From NCBI GenBank assembly GCA_903957365.1, contig CAJBPB010000291.1, forward strand, positions 1 through 64,000: a stretch of DNA of 64,000 nt, written 5' to 3'. The translations under genes and the position numbers were made by a program. Every line of letters starts with the position of its first letter. The first letter of the stretch is position 1. Shown piece after piece: positions 8,427 to 18,256 of the stretch. The DNA comes from an uncultured Bacteroidota bacterium (GTDB lineage Bacteria > Bacteroidota > Bacteroidia > Bacteroidales > F082). The notes beneath the pieces are model-generated. The model worked only from the letters and a program-made list of their open reading frames with translations. It was not told the origin of the DNA and did not search any database.

Positions 8427-9938
8427 TTAAATCTTTTTAATTCCGTTTTTAATCCGTGAAATTGCTTCCTCTTTCCCAACAATCTCCATAATATCACCCA
8501 TATGTGGCCCTTTTGCTGTGCCTACAAGCAACAACCTTAAAGCATTCATGATTGCGCCCATACCGAATTGGTTTTCTTCTAACCATGCTTTAATCGCCTG
8601 ATCGATAACCGGTGCTTCGAACGGTTCAATCGTTGCCAGCAGATTTGCCAGACTATTCATCTGTCCGGCGCTTTGTGCGTTCCAGCGCTTTTTAACAACC
8701 TGTTCATCATAACTTTGCGGTGCTTCGAAAAAGAAATATGTCTCGTTCCAGATGTCTTTTACAAACTGAACTCTTTCTTTTACCAGTGATACAATTTTCA
8801 ACAGTTTATCGTCAGCTATCTGAATGTCTTTTGCTTTAAGAATAAGCTTAAATTCTTCTGCGACAGCTTCATCCGATTTTTTGATAAGGTATTGATGGTT
8901 GAACCATTTTGTTTTTTCAGGATCGAATTTCGAACCCGACTTCCCTACCCTATCCAATGAAAATGCCTCAATCAGCTCGTCCATACTGAATATCTCCTGT
9001 TCAGTACCTGGATTCCAGCCCAGCAAGGCCAGCATGTTTACGAAGGCATCGGGATAATAACCCGATTCTCTGTAACCAGTGTATTTCTCGCCACTCACCG
9101 GATCAATCCAGTCGATAGGGAAAACCGGAAATCCGAGGCGATCACCATCGCGTTTACTTAGTTTCCCATTTCCATCAGGTTTCAGAAGCAAAGGCAAATG
9201 TGCAAATTCGGGAGATTCCCAGCCAAATGCCTGATACAATAAAATATGCAGCGGCAATGATGGTAACCATTCTTCGCCTCGAATGACATGGCTTATTTCC
9301 ATCAAATGGTCGTCAACGATGTTTGCAAGATGATAAGTAGGCATACCATCCGATTTGAACAGGACTTTGTCGTCGAGTGATTCAGTCTGTACAACCACTT
9401 TTCCACGAATGATATCATGCATCACCACTTCTGTATGCTCAGGAATAAGAAACCGGACTACATGAGGCACCTCTTCCTGTAAAAGTTTTTCGACTTCCTG
9501 TTTGCTTAAGGTCAGGCTATTACGTAAGTATTTTCTGCTTTCAGCATTGTAAGTAAAAATTTTCTTAACGGCTTCTGCTTCCTTACGGTTTTGCTCCAGA
9601 TCGTCAGGTGTGTCGAAAGCGTAGTAAGCGTTTCCGGAGGCAATTAACTGATCGCTGTATTGCCTGTAGAGTTCTTTACGTTCGCTCTGGCGATATGGCG
9701 CATGCGGACCACCCACAGTAACACTTTCGTCGAACGTTATGCCACACCATGCCAGAGACTCGATTATATAGTTTTCAGCACCTTCAACAAAGCGTGCCTG
9801 ATCCGTATCTTCAACACGTAAAATCATGGTTCCATTGTTTTTACGGGCAAACAAATAGTTATACAGTGCGGTTCTCACACCACCGATATGTAGCGGGCCG
9901 GTTGGGCTTGGAGCAAAACGTACGCGAATATTTTTCAT
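8427..9938 (-). CDS. gltX: Glutamyl-tRNA synthetase
   Basis: A class I aminoacyl-tRNA synthetase of ~503 residues that charges tRNA-Glu. The HIGH motif appears as FAPSPTGPLHIGGVRTALYN directly at the N-terminus, and the KMSKS-equivalent is KLSKRDGDRLGFPVF. The chosen ATG gives MKNIRVRFAPSPTG. The longer frame would run back through the terminator hairpin of the M1 gene and add 22 unrelated residues. The C-terminal half is the anticodon-binding helical domain. A TATCTTTG -7 box lies just upstream. Confidence 0.96.
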   Translation of the reverse strand: MKNIRVRFAPSPTGPLHIGGVRTALYNYLFARKNNGTMILRVEDTDQARFVEGAENYIIESLAWCGITFDESVTVGGPHAPYRQSERKELYRQYSDQLIASGNAYYAFDTPDDLEQNRKEAEAVKKIFTYNAESRKYLRNSLTLSKQEVEKLLQEEVPHVVRFLIPEHTEVVMHDIIRGKVVVQTESLDDKVLFKSDGMPTYHLANIVDDHLMEISHVIRGEEWLPSLPLHILLYQAFGWESPEFAHLPLLLKPDGNGKLSKRDGDRLGFPVFPIDWIDPVSGEKYTGYRESGYYPDAFVNMLALLGWNPGTEQEIFSMDELIEAFSLDRVGKSGSKFDPEKTKWFNHQYLIKKSDEAVAEEFKLILKAKDIQIADDKLLKIVSLVKERVQFVKDIWNETYFFFEAPQSYDEQVVKKRWNAQSAGQMNSLANLLATIEPFEAPVIDQAIKAWLEENQFGMGAIMNALRLLLVGTAKGPHMGDIMEIVGKEEAISRIKNGIKKI

Positions 9939-9953
9939 AATCTGGAATTTGTG

Positions 9954-9987
9954 CAAAGATACAACTTTGGCCAACTCCCTGAAACAA
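9954..9987 (-). promoter_or_regulatory. gltX promoter
   Basis: On the minus strand TATCTTTG (9954-9961) lies 15 nt before the gltX ATG, with a TTG at 9985-9987 at a slightly long 23-nt spacing. The -33 region touches the terminator stem of the upstream M1 gene. Confidence 0.55.
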
Positions 9988-10016
9988 CAAAGGCTTCTGT
10001 ACACAGAAGCCTTTGT
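9987..10016 (-). terminator. Terminator downstream of the M1 aminopeptidase gene
   Basis: A perfect 14-bp stem, ACAAAGGCTTCTGT (9987-10000) with ACAGAAGCCTTTGT (10003-10016), lies 22 bases past the M1 stop. The minus-strand tail is TTGTTTC, only moderately T-rich. Confidence 0.7.
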
Positions 10017-10038
10017 TTTAATCAGTCTTTTTGAAATT

Positions 10039-12006
10039 TTATTTGATGAATCTTTTACTCAGGTGCTGCTTATCATCTGAGATATTGATCAGATAGGCAC
10101 CGGCTTTCAGCCAGCTTACATCTACCTGTTTACTGGCTTCGGTAAATGATTGCTCAGACAATACTCTGCCTGACAAATCACAGATTTGGGCTTTGCGTTC
10201 ACGTCCATCAGGATTTAACAGGTAAATGTTAATTACCTCATTGGCTGGATTCGGACCAAATGCGAAATAGTTTGGATTGTTCGTCTCTTCAATAATTACC
10301 GTTATGGTGTTTACTCTTTCAAATGTCCAGTTATCCGGGTCAACTGACATGGAGACAACCTGTTTAGGAACTTCAACAGCAAAATTCTGGATGTTGGCAT
10401 TTTGATATAATCTGATAACCGTATCTGTACCATCTTCAAAATTGAGTTTGTAATCCATTGTCATTTTGAAAAGAGGGGTTGTAGAAGAAACGGATTGAGT
10501 AACAGTCATATTCATCGTGTTTTCGAACATATACCATGAAATATCATATTTCGGATAGCCTTCGCCAAAGTACCACTGGTTAAAGAAATCTTCGAGATCG
10601 AGGCCTGAAACCTGTTCAGCAACCATTTTGTAATCCAGACCTGTGGCGGTGCTGTCAGTAAATGTTTCCTGAAAAGTGTGCATTACATCGAAGAAAACAG
10701 TATCGTTATTAATTTCATGGCGTAACAAATGAATGATTGCCGCGCCTTTGTCATAGGAAAGTCTCCCGTTGAAAATTCTCCAGACATCGTCTGGAGTTAC
10801 ATCTTCTTCCGGAATAAAAACACTTCCACCAGTAGCGGACATCACATTGTTTTGCGTACCAACCATGAAATTTTGTCCGGCATTCCAGCCATTCAGTTTT
10901 TCCTGTGAAAGATAATTTGAATAGGTCGCGAATCCTTCGTTGATCCAGATGTCGCTCCAGGTAGCACAGGTTACATTGTCGCCGAACCACATATGACCCA
11001 ATTCGTGGGCAACCAGATTGAACGACCATCCACCGATCGTGGTCATCGTCTGGTGTTCCATTCCACCACCAAGTTCGGTGATACAATGTCCGTATTTTTC
11101 TTCTTTGAAGGGATAAAGAATGTACAATTCGGATAAGAGTTCAATCATCGGAATCACGGCATCAATCCCTGTTTTGTAGGTATTGAGATAATTAGGATGG
11201 TCATAAATATAATTCTGAACCAAAATAGAATCACCTTCCATTTCGGCTGGTTTGGCATAAATACTATAATCCTGATAATCAGCTACAGCAAATGAGATTA
11301 AGTAATAATCGATGGGATAATTAGTTTTCCATTCGTATCTGACTTTGTTGTTACCCATATCAGTCACATTGGTAAGTAAACCATTTGAACCTGCCAGATT
11401 GGTATTGGATGTTGTGAGAAAAATCCAGGCGGAATCGGCTTTATCAGTTAACACCTGTTTGCATGGCCACCAGTCTTTCGCATCGAATGGTTCAGAAAGT
11501 GTCCAGGTTACTTCTTTGTCCCACTGACTGTTATAGTCGTTTGTTATCCCTGAAAAGAAACCACCGGTCGGAGGTGTACCTCCATAAGTAATGGTTGCGA
11601 CAAAAGTCTGTCCCATGGTCATCATCTCAACCGGAAGTATTACGTTGTTACCCTCTCTTACCCAATTTTGCTGATCCTGTCCATTGAATCTAACGTTTTC
11701 GAGACTCAGGTCAGCAAGTAATTCAAAAGCAAATGTTTCAAAAGGTTCGATCAGAACTTTACCATGGATTGTGACTTCGCCACTTACATCGATCGAGGTA
11801 TTTGAAACTTCTATATCCAGAAAATAAAAGGTAACATCGTAATCGTGAACAAAATCACTCTGCCAGTCGTTGCGGTATGCAAATGAAGGATCGGCGACCT
11901 GTTCAGGATAATGACGACAGTATCGTTCATGTATTTCTGCTTTATTTTGCTGTCCGAAAGTTACCACAGAAAGCAAAAGGAAAAGTGCTGTAAAAAGGTT
12001 TTTCAT
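10039..12006 (-). CDS. Secreted M1-family aminopeptidase with T9SS domain
   Basis: A 655-residue zinc metallopeptidase. MKNLFTALFLLLSVVTFGQ is the signal peptide. The gluzincin motif HELGH is at 334-338 with the third zinc ligand Glu357 in NEGFATY. The exopeptidase loop reads GGGMEH (313-318) rather than the common GAMEN. The final ~80 residues (FGPNPANEVINIYLLN ... GAYLINISDDKQHLSKRFIK) are a type A T9SS sorting domain. It should act at or outside the cell surface, removing N-terminal residues from peptides. It is monocistronic with a terminator behind it. Confidence 0.93.
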   Translation of the reverse strand: MKNLFTALFLLLSVVTFGQQNKAEIHERYCRHYPEQVADPSFAYRNDWQSDFVHDYDVTFYFLDIEVSNTSIDVSGEVTIHGKVLIEPFETFAFELLADLSLENVRFNGQDQQNWVREGNNVILPVEMMTMGQTFVATITYGGTPPTGGFFSGITNDYNSQWDKEVTWTLSEPFDAKDWWPCKQVLTDKADSAWIFLTTSNTNLAGSNGLLTNVTDMGNNKVRYEWKTNYPIDYYLISFAVADYQDYSIYAKPAEMEGDSILVQNYIYDHPNYLNTYKTGIDAVIPMIELLSELYILYPFKEEKYGHCITELGGGMEHQTMTTIGGWSFNLVAHELGHMWFGDNVTCATWSDIWINEGFATYSNYLSQEKLNGWNAGQNFMVGTQNNVMSATGGSVFIPEEDVTPDDVWRIFNGRLSYDKGAAIIHLLRHEINNDTVFFDVMHTFQETFTDSTATGLDYKMVAEQVSGLDLEDFFNQWYFGEGYPKYDISWYMFENTMNMTVTQSVSSTTPLFKMTMDYKLNFEDGTDTVIRLYQNANIQNFAVEVPKQVVSMSVDPDNWTFERVNTITVIIEETNNPNYFAFGPNPANEVINIYLLNPDGRERKAQICDLSGRVLSEQSFTEASKQVDVSWLKAGAYLINISDDKQHLSKRFIK

Positions 12007-12050
12007 TATGTTATGTACTAAGTTTATAATTCTGTTTGCTGATGCTTATG

Positions 12051-12058
12051 TATATTTG
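12051..12058 (+). promoter_or_regulatory. -7 element upstream of the DUF4175 gene
   Basis: TATATTTG matches the Bacteroidota -7 box and lies 66 nt before the chosen ATG. No well-spaced -33 box is evident. An AT-rich hairpin (stem 12073-12082/12089-12098) would lie in the 5' leader. Confidence 0.45.
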
Positions 12059-12124
12059 TGCGCTAAAGTAACAATCATTCAACAATTTTTGAATGATTTT
12101 AAAAAAAAAGCTTCGAACTGATTG

Positions 12125-15100
12125 ATGTCCTCAGCTATAATGAAACTTGTAGGTAAGGTAGAAACCTACATTCGTAAATACTATATGAATCAACTGATTA
12201 AAGGATTAATCCTATCCTTTTTTCTGGTTGTAACCGGCTATTTATTTCTTAATCTCATCGAATATTTTGCCTGGATGTCTTCCGCTTTCCGGATGTTAAT
12301 GTTTTATACTTTTGTCTTATTCCTGCTTTATGTGCTGATAGGTTTCGTTTTGATACCTGTTCTGAATCTGATATATTACCGAAAAAAAATGACGGTAGAG
12401 AAAGCTGCTGTTTTTATCGGTAAGTATTTCCCTGAAATTGAAGACCGTTTACTCAATACGCTTCAACTGGGCGGGACAAATGAATCTGATTTGAAAACCA
12501 ATGCGCTATTGGCTGCGACAATCGAACAGCGAACTATGAAACTGTCCGTTTTCAATTTCGATAATGCGGTAAATATGCGGGAGAATTTCCGTTTTATTCC
12601 TTATATATCGATTCTGTTTCTGGTTTTTGTGGGAATGTGGATTTTCAGTCCTTCATTTTTTACGGAACCATCGAACAGGTTTATACATTATAATCAGCAC
12701 TTTGCGAAACCTTTACCATTTTCAGTAAAAGTTTTGAATACGGAATGGAGTGTTATGCAATATGATGATTTCAAAGTGGAAATGGAAGTGTTGGGTGAAG
12801 AGATTCCGGAAAAGTTTTTTGTCTTTTACAATGGAAACCGGCATTTGATGGATAAGCATAATACGAATAGTTTCAGTTTTAATTTTATTCGTGTTGCTGA
12901 AAATATTCCCTTTTTTGTTGAATCGGAGGAGTTCAAAAGTGTTGAATACCAGGTTATTGTAAATCCTAAACCAGTGTTATTATCGTATCAGGTTGAAGTT
13001 ATTTACCCTTCTTACCTATCACGTGATTCTGAAATATTGAAAGAGACAAATTTTATGAGTGTTCCTGTTGGTACTAGACTAAATTGGGAGTTCTTTACAC
13101 GCGATTGTCAGGGGATTATGATTCATCTGGATTCAGTTCCAATTAGTCTGGAATCTGATAAGGATCAGTTTGAATATACTTTTCAAGTGTTTCAAAACCT
13201 GCAGTTTACTGTAAGTGCTTATAATCAGTTTCACTCCGAAAAACAAGGTATGGATGTCATTGTGGAAATCATCAATGATAACTACCCTGAAATTAATGTT
13301 TCGCTTGAAACAGAAAATATGGGTAAGAAAACCTATTTCAGTGGTATTATTTCCGACGATTATGGTTTTTCAGGTCTGAAATTTGAATATCGTGTGTACA
13401 GTTCGGATGAAATAAGTAGTGGGGGAATTATTGAAATTCCATTTGATAAAAGAGAATTACAACAGCAATTTTATTTCTCATGGACTGTTGATAGTCTGGT
13501 AATAGCAGATAATTCAAGAATAGAGGCAAATTTCATTGTTTCGGATAATGATCAGATATCAGGACCAAAATCACGGAAATCTGAAGTGTTTCAATTAACC
13601 GTTCTGACTGATTCGGAGCTCGATTCAATTGTGAAAGAAGATGAAAAATTGATTGCTGATCAATTGGAAAAATTACGATTGGAAAACAATCTGTTGAAAA
13701 TGGAATATGAAACTTTTGCGAAATCACTTATGATGAAGGAAAAGTTAGATTGGAAAGACAAAAATCAACTTCAGAGTTTACTTGATAAACAACAAAAAAT
13801 ACAGTTGGATTTTGAAAATCTCAAAGAGAAACAAAATAAAGTGAATGAGTTTAATCGTGAGAATAAATCAGAAAACGAGCAGCTCGTAAAAAAACAGGAA
13901 GAAATTCAAAAGCTGTTTGATGAGGTAATCCCTGAAGAGCTGAAAAAAATGATGGAAGAATTAAAAGCGCTATTAAAGGAAACCGATAAGGACAAAGTAA
14001 AGGAAATGCTCGATAAGTTTAAAGAGAACACGGCGGAGGTCGAGAAAATGCTTGATCGTGATCTTGCCTTGCTGAATCAGTTGAAAGTTGAAAAGGATCT
14101 TACCGAATTAATCCAGAAATTGAAAGCGTTAGCTGAAGAAGCAAAAAAACTCGGTGATAGTTTGCAGACCGGCGATAAAAATAAAGAAGAGTCAATTGAT
14201 GCGCTCGAAAAAAATCTGGAGGATTTCAAAAAACTCACTGACAATCTTGATACTATACAGAAAATAAATAAGCAACTTGAGCAACCGCTTCAGCTATCTC
14301 CGACCGAGGAAAAAGAGAACTCGATAAACCAGAAGATGCAGGAATCGACCGAGGAAATGAAAGACGGTAATGAAAAGACCGCTGGAGAAAAGCAAGAGGA
14401 AGCTGCTGAAGAAATGGAAGAAATGGCTGATCAGCTTGCCATGGAAATGGAAGAGAGTATGGAGGAACAACAGGCCGAAGATGCGCAGCAATTAAGAAAT
14501 CTGCTCGAAAATGTATTACGTGCTTCACTTGAGCAGGAAACACTTTTAAACCGAACACGTTCCATTGATGATGATGACCCTGGGTTTAACGAAATTGTTG
14601 TAAAACAAAAAGGATTGAAGGATGGGTTTGTTGTCGTCGAGGATTCGTTGACAGCACTTGCCAAAAGACAGGTTGCAATACAGCAGTTTGTATTCGATGA
14701 GTTGAATAATGTTAAAAAGCAATTTGGGTTTTCCTTAAAAGCATTGAATGAGAGAAGTCGGGAAAGCGTTTTGGAAAGCAATCAATATACAATAATGGGA
14801 TTGAACAATCTGGCCCTGATGTTATCCGAAGCTTTGAATGAAATGGAAGAGGAGATGGGAAAACAAAACTCAGTAGGAGGGAAGGGAAAACCAAAACCAG
14901 GTAAAGGGTCGGGGAAAAGTCTGAAAAGTATGCGACAACTTCAGGAGTCGTTAGGCAAGCAAATGAAGGAAAAAGGTGACCAGAAAGGAAAAAGTTCAAA
15001 TCAGGGCATGTCGAGTGAAGAGTTTGCGAAGATGGCTGCGCAGCAGGAAGCTATCCGGCAGCAGTTGCAGGATTATCTGAATGAACTTAAGAAGGAAGGT

Positions 15101-15436
15101 AATCTGGGTGAAGGTGGCCTTCAAAATGCGATCAAAGAGATGGAGAAGATTGAGGAAGACCTTGTGAATAAGCGTTTAAATAGTGAGATGATCGAAAGAC
15201 AACAGGATATTTTAAGTAGGTTGCTTGAATCAGAGAAAGCCGAAAAGGAAAGGGATCAGGAAGAAAGAAGAGAGTCGAACGAATTCAAAGGTTTAAACAA
15301 AGGTAACCTTGGTGATAAAAACACGTACAAACGCATTGATAAGGAGCAAAGTGATCTCTTGTTAAAAGTACCGGTTGAATTGCGTCCATATTATAAATCA
15401 AAGGCGAATACGTATTTTATGCGAATAAATAAGTGA
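12125..15436 (+). CDS. DUF4175 family membrane protein
   Basis: A large protein (~1103 aa) with membrane helices near residues 22-45, 55-80 and 160-176. A beta-rich extracytoplasmic region follows to about residue 500. Next is a very long, Glu/Lys-rich coiled-coil region (about 500-900) containing dense runs such as EEMEEMADQLAMEMEESMEE, and a C-terminal Gly/Lys-rich linker with more coiled coil. This is the layout of Bacteroidota DUF4175 proteins of unknown function. ATG 12125 is preferred over the TTG one codon earlier. The gene leads a run with the RsbW-like gene, ybeY and mnmG, an arrangement I associate with this phylum. Confidence 0.8.
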   Translation: MSSAIMKLVGKVETYIRKYYMNQLIKGLILSFFLVVTGYLFLNLIEYFAWMSSAFRMLMFYTFVLFLLYVLIGFVLIPVLNLIYYRKKMTVEKAAVFIGKYFPEIEDRLLNTLQLGGTNESDLKTNALLAATIEQRTMKLSVFNFDNAVNMRENFRFIPYISILFLVFVGMWIFSPSFFTEPSNRFIHYNQHFAKPLPFSVKVLNTEWSVMQYDDFKVEMEVLGEEIPEKFFVFYNGNRHLMDKHNTNSFSFNFIRVAENIPFFVESEEFKSVEYQVIVNPKPVLLSYQVEVIYPSYLSRDSEILKETNFMSVPVGTRLNWEFFTRDCQGIMIHLDSVPISLESDKDQFEYTFQVFQNLQFTVSAYNQFHSEKQGMDVIVEIINDNYPEINVSLETENMGKKTYFSGIISDDYGFSGLKFEYRVYSSDEISSGGIIEIPFDKRELQQQFYFSWTVDSLVIADNSRIEANFIVSDNDQISGPKSRKSEVFQLTVLTDSELDSIVKEDEKLIADQLEKLRLENNLLKMEYETFAKSLMMKEKLDWKDKNQLQSLLDKQQKIQLDFENLKEKQNKVNEFNRENKSENEQLVKKQEEIQKLFDEVIPEELKKMMEELKALLKETDKDKVKEMLDKFKENTAEVEKMLDRDLALLNQLKVEKDLTELIQKLKALAEEAKKLGDSLQTGDKNKEESIDALEKNLEDFKKLTDNLDTIQKINKQLEQPLQLSPTEEKENSINQKMQESTEEMKDGNEKTAGEKQEEAAEEMEEMADQLAMEMEESMEEQQAEDAQQLRNLLENVLRASLEQETLLNRTRSIDDDDPGFNEIVVKQKGLKDGFVVVEDSLTALAKRQVAIQQFVFDELNNVKKQFGFSLKALNERSRESVLESNQYTIMGLNNLALMLSEALNEMEEEMGKQNSVGGKGKPKPGKGSGKSLKSMRQLQESLGKQMKEKGDQKGKSSNQGMSSEEFAKMAAQQEAIRQQLQDYLNELKKEGNLGEGGLQNAIKEMEKIEEDLVNKRLNSEMIERQQDILSRLLESEKAEKERDQEERRESNEFKGLNKGNLGDKNTYKRIDKEQSDLLLKVPVELRPYYKSKANTYFMRINK

Positions 15437-15441
15437 TAAGG

Positions 15442-15906
15442 ATGGGAACTTCTATTAAAAGATTGAATTTGACACAAAATAATTTTTCAGAATTGGAATT
15501 ATTAATCGAAGAATTATCAGGCTACCTTTATATTAATGATTCTTATTTTTCAGGTGTAAACGTAGCTGTAGAACAGTTTTATCAATGGACATTTACTGAA
15601 TGTGGAGCACGTATTTCAACGGTAACCTTTGATATAAATTTAGATCGGATTACAATCGGCTGGATTTTTGACAAGGAAATGTTTGGTATGATAAAAAGTG
15701 CTTTTTCGGGAGAAATTAGTAAAGCCTGTGATATTGTGCTACAAATTATCGACCGGATTGATTTTGATGATGATTCAGCCACAATTCAATTTCAATTCCT
15801 GCTTACAAATAATTTCGAGAAGGTGTATGTATCCCGAGCCACGGTTTTAACCGATTATTATCACAAAAATCGCGTCACTGATAACGTTCACCATGATATA
15901 TTTTGA
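15442..15906 (+). CDS. Degenerate RsbW-like (HATPase) protein
   Basis: A ~154-residue protein. YLYINDSYFSGVNVAVEQFY aligns by eye with the N-box region of anti-sigma-factor-type HATPases, where other Bacteroidota carry a clear Asn-Asn-Ala motif. Here the catalytic asparagines and the following His-Gly-Asn are missing. The second half (GWIFDKEMF ... DIVLQIIDRIDFD ... FQFLLTN) keeps the strand pattern of the domain. It therefore looks like an ATP-binding regulator that no longer binds ATP. ATG 15442 is preferred to GTG 15433, which overlaps the DUF4175 stop. It overlaps ybeY by 14 bases. Confidence 0.6.
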   Translation: MGTSIKRLNLTQNNFSELELLIEELSGYLYINDSYFSGVNVAVEQFYQWTFTECGARISTVTFDINLDRITIGWIFDKEMFGMIKSAFSGEISKACDIVLQIIDRIDFDDDSATIQFQFLLTNNFEKVYVSRATVLTDYYHKNRVTDNVHHDIF

Positions 15907-16309
15907 TTCGGAAGATATTGATATACCGCAATTTGTCAATGATCAAACCAAAGAATGGATCAGCACCACTATACAAAGTTTTGATAAAAGAGTAGGGGAG
16001 TTGCGTTTTGTATTCTGTTCGGATGAATTTCTTTATCAAATGAATGTTAAGTATCTGAATCACAATACTTACACCGATATCATTACCTTCGATACTTCTG
16101 AAAATCCAAAGTTTGTTTCAGGAGAACTTTTTGTAAGTTTGGATAGAGTACGAGAAAACGCTGAGAACAATGCTAAAACCATTGAAAATGAGGTGTTTAG
16201 AGTCATTATTCATGGTATTTTGCATTTGCTTGGGTTTAAAGATAAGAAGGAGTCTGACATTATTGAGATGAGGTCACAAGAAGAAAAATGTCTATCTTTG
16301 CTTCCTTGA
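15893..16309 (+). CDS. ybeY: Endoribonuclease YbeY (16S rRNA maturation)
   Basis: A 138-residue metalloprotein needed for 16S rRNA 3'-end processing and ribosome quality control. The zinc motif HGILHLLGFKD (residues 104-114) matches the HGxLHLxGxD family signature; the last usual His is replaced by the local KKESD sequence. YLNHNTYTDIITFDTSE supplies the conserved TDVLSF-like block. Length and position before mnmG are normal. The missing third His should be compared across relatives, but Bacteroidota copies commonly vary at that site. Confidence 0.9.
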   Translation: MIYFDSEDIDIPQFVNDQTKEWISTTIQSFDKRVGELRFVFCSDEFLYQMNVKYLNHNTYTDIITFDTSENPKFVSGELFVSLDRVRENAENNAKTIENEVFRVIIHGILHLLGFKDKKESDIIEMRSQEEKCLSLLP

Positions 16310-16337
16310 AGTATTGTCTTCCTGTAAGTTACAAAAC

Positions 16338-16353
16338 TGTTTCACGTGAAACA
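16338..16353. promoter_or_regulatory. parS: parS centromere site
   Basis: TGTTTCACGTGAAACA is a perfect 16-bp palindrome identical to the widely conserved ParB-binding parS consensus. It ends six bases before the mnmG ATG. ParB bound here would load SMC and position the origin region. No parA/parB gene is in the window. Confidence 0.85.
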
Positions 16354-16359
16354 TACTAA

Positions 16360-18234
16360 ATGATATTTGAGAATTACGATGTTATAGTTGTAGGTGCTGG
16401 TCATGCCGGTTCTGAAGCTGCAGCGGCTGCTGCCAATCTTGGTAGCAAAGTTTTGCTGATCACAATGAATCTTCAGTCAATCGCACAAATGTCGTGCAAC
16501 CCCGCGATGGGTGGCATTGCAAAAGGGCAGATTGTACGTGAGATTGATGCTTTAGGTGGATATTCGGGCATTGTATCGGATCGGTCTATGATCCAGTTCA
16601 GAATGCTGAATAAATCGAAAGGTCCGGCCATGTGGAGTCCGCGGGCACAAAATGATCGGATGGTTTTTTCATCTGAGTGGCGCCAAATGTTAGAGAATAC
16701 AAAGAACGTCGATTTCTGGCAAGATACGGTTGTCGGACTTGTAGTGAAAGATAGAAGGGTGGTTGGTGTGCATACAGCAATGGGACTCAATATTTCGTGC
16801 AAATCTGTTGTTTTGACCAATGGTACATTTCTGAATGGAAAAATTCATATTGGTGAAAAATCTTTTGGTGGTGGTCGAATGGGTGATAAAGCCAGTACGG
16901 GAATAACCGAACAATTGGTTGAACTTGGATTTCGTTCAGAAAGGATGAAAACCGGAACACCTGTTAGGGTGGATGGTCGCACAATTGATTTTAGTAAAAT
17001 GATTGAGCAACCTGGCGATGAGGATGTGAGAGGTTTCTCTTTTTACGAAAAACCGGTATTATTGAAACAACGCAGTTGTTGGCTTACATATACATCAAAA
17101 CGTGTTCATGAAACACTTAAAACAGGGTTTCATTTATCGCCAATGTTTGCAGGCAGAATCGAAGGTACAGGTCCCAGATATTGTCCGAGTATCGAAGATA
17201 AGATTAATCGCTTTTCTGATAAAGACGCGCATCAGCTTTTCGTTGAGCCTGAAGGATGGAATACAGTTGAATATTATGTAAATGGTTTTAGTTCATCTTT
17301 ACCTGAAGATGTTCAATTTAAAGCATTACGCCAGATCTCAGGATTTGAAAATGCTAAAATATTTCGTCCTGGTTATGCAATAGAATATGACTATTTTCCT
17401 CCTGAACAATTACAATATACGCTTGAGACAAAGCTCATTTCTAATTTGTATTTTGCCGGACAGATTAATGGTACAACAGGATATGAGGAAGCAGCAGCAC
17501 AAGGTTTAATGGCTGGAATCAATGCACATTTAAAAGTGTATGATGAAAATCCTTTTATCCTTGGAAGGGCTGAAGCATATATTGGGGTTCTTATTGATGA
17601 TTTAATCACAAAAGGTGTGGATGAACCATACCGTATGTTTACTTCGAGAGCGGAGTTCAGGATTTTACTACGACAGGATAATGCGGATTTGCGATTGACA
17701 GAAAGATCCTTTAAAATTGGTCTTGCATCGGCCGATCGGTATGAAAAGTTTCTTGCAAAACAAAAGCGTATTGACGATTTAATTTCTTTTTTAAGAACAG
17801 AAAGTATTTCGCCTGATTTTGTAAACGGAATGTTGGCATCAAAAGATACACCCGGAATAACCCAAAAGCAAAAACTTGCAACCATATTATTGCGTCCCCA
17901 GGTTCAGCTATCTGATCTTATGCCTATGGTTCCATTTCTTAACGAAACATATAACACCATGGATGTTTTTGACAAGGAAATTGTCGATGCTGCTGAAATT
18001 TTGCTTAAATATGAAGGATATATTATAAAAGAAAAAGAACTGGCGGACAAAATTAATAGATTAGAGGATGTATATCTAAAACCAGAATTTGACTATTCCA
18101 GTCTTAAATCCCTCTCCTATGAGGCAAGGGAAAAACTAACAAAAGTTAAACCAGTATCTTTGGGACAAGCCTCCCGGATTAGTGGTATTTCACCGGCTGA
18201 TATCTCTGTATTAGCCATATTCTTAGGTAGATAG
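16360..18234 (+). CDS. mnmG: tRNA uridine 5-carboxymethylaminomethyl modification enzyme MnmG
   Basis: A 624-residue FAD protein (GidA) that works with MnmE to install the cmnm5 group on U34 of tRNAs. The N-terminal Rossmann motif [21 protein letters not shown] binds [15 protein letters not shown] and [15 protein letters not shown] are family signatures, and the central [23 protein letters not shown] block and C-terminal [18 protein letters not shown] are diagnostic. The length is normal. It is flanked by a perfect parS upstream and a parS-like site downstream. In many bacteria mnmG lies close to oriC, which fits. Confidence 0.97.
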   Translation: MIFENYDVIVVGAGHAGSEAAAAAANLGSKVLLITMNLQSIAQMSCNPAMGGIAKGQIVREIDALGGYSGIVSDRSMIQFRMLNKSKGPAMWSPRAQNDRMVFSSEWRQMLENTKNVDFWQDTVVGLVVKDRRVVGVHTAMGLNISCKSVVLTNGTFLNGKIHIGEKSFGGGRMGDKASTGITEQLVELGFRSERMKTGTPVRVDGRTIDFSKMIEQPGDEDVRGFSFYEKPVLLKQRSCWLTYTSKRVHETLKTGFHLSPMFAGRIEGTGPRYCPSIEDKINRFSDKDAHQLFVEPEGWNTVEYYVNGFSSSLPEDVQFKALRQISGFENAKIFRPGYAIEYDYFPPEQLQYTLETKLISNLYFAGQINGTTGYEEAAAQGLMAGINAHLKVYDENPFILGRAEAYIGVLIDDLITKGVDEPYRMFTSRAEFRILLRQDNADLRLTERSFKIGLASADRYEKFLAKQKRIDDLISFLRTESISPDFVNGMLASKDTPGITQKQKLATILLRPQVQLSDLMPMVPFLNETYNTMDVFDKEIVDAAEILLKYEGYIIKEKELADKINRLEDVYLKPEFDYSSLKSLSYEAREKLTKVKPVSLGQASRISGISPADISVLAIFLGR

Positions 18235-18240
18235 CTAAAT

Positions 18241-18256
18241 CGTTTCACGTGGAACA
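18241..18256. promoter_or_regulatory. parS: Second parS-like site
   Basis: CGTTTCACGTGGAACA matches the parS consensus at 14 of 16 positions, including the central TTTCACGTG. It lies seven bases past the mnmG stop and contains the GTG start codon of the next gene (18249-18251). Confidence 0.65.

Noticed and set aside
12073-12098. AT-rich hairpin between the divergent M1 and DUF4175 genes as a terminator
   Set aside because: It lies between two start codons rather than after a gene, and it is followed by an A-run on the plus strand.
14253-15000. Several minus-strand ORFs opposite the DUF4175 coiled coil
   Set aside because: Glu/Lys-rich coding sequence produces long Ser/Phe/Leu-rich antisense frames. 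None has a plausible start region or motif.
17391-17885. 164-residue minus-strand ORF inside mnmG
   Set aside because: It is antisense to strongly conserved MnmG sequence and has no recognisable domain. It is a shadow frame.
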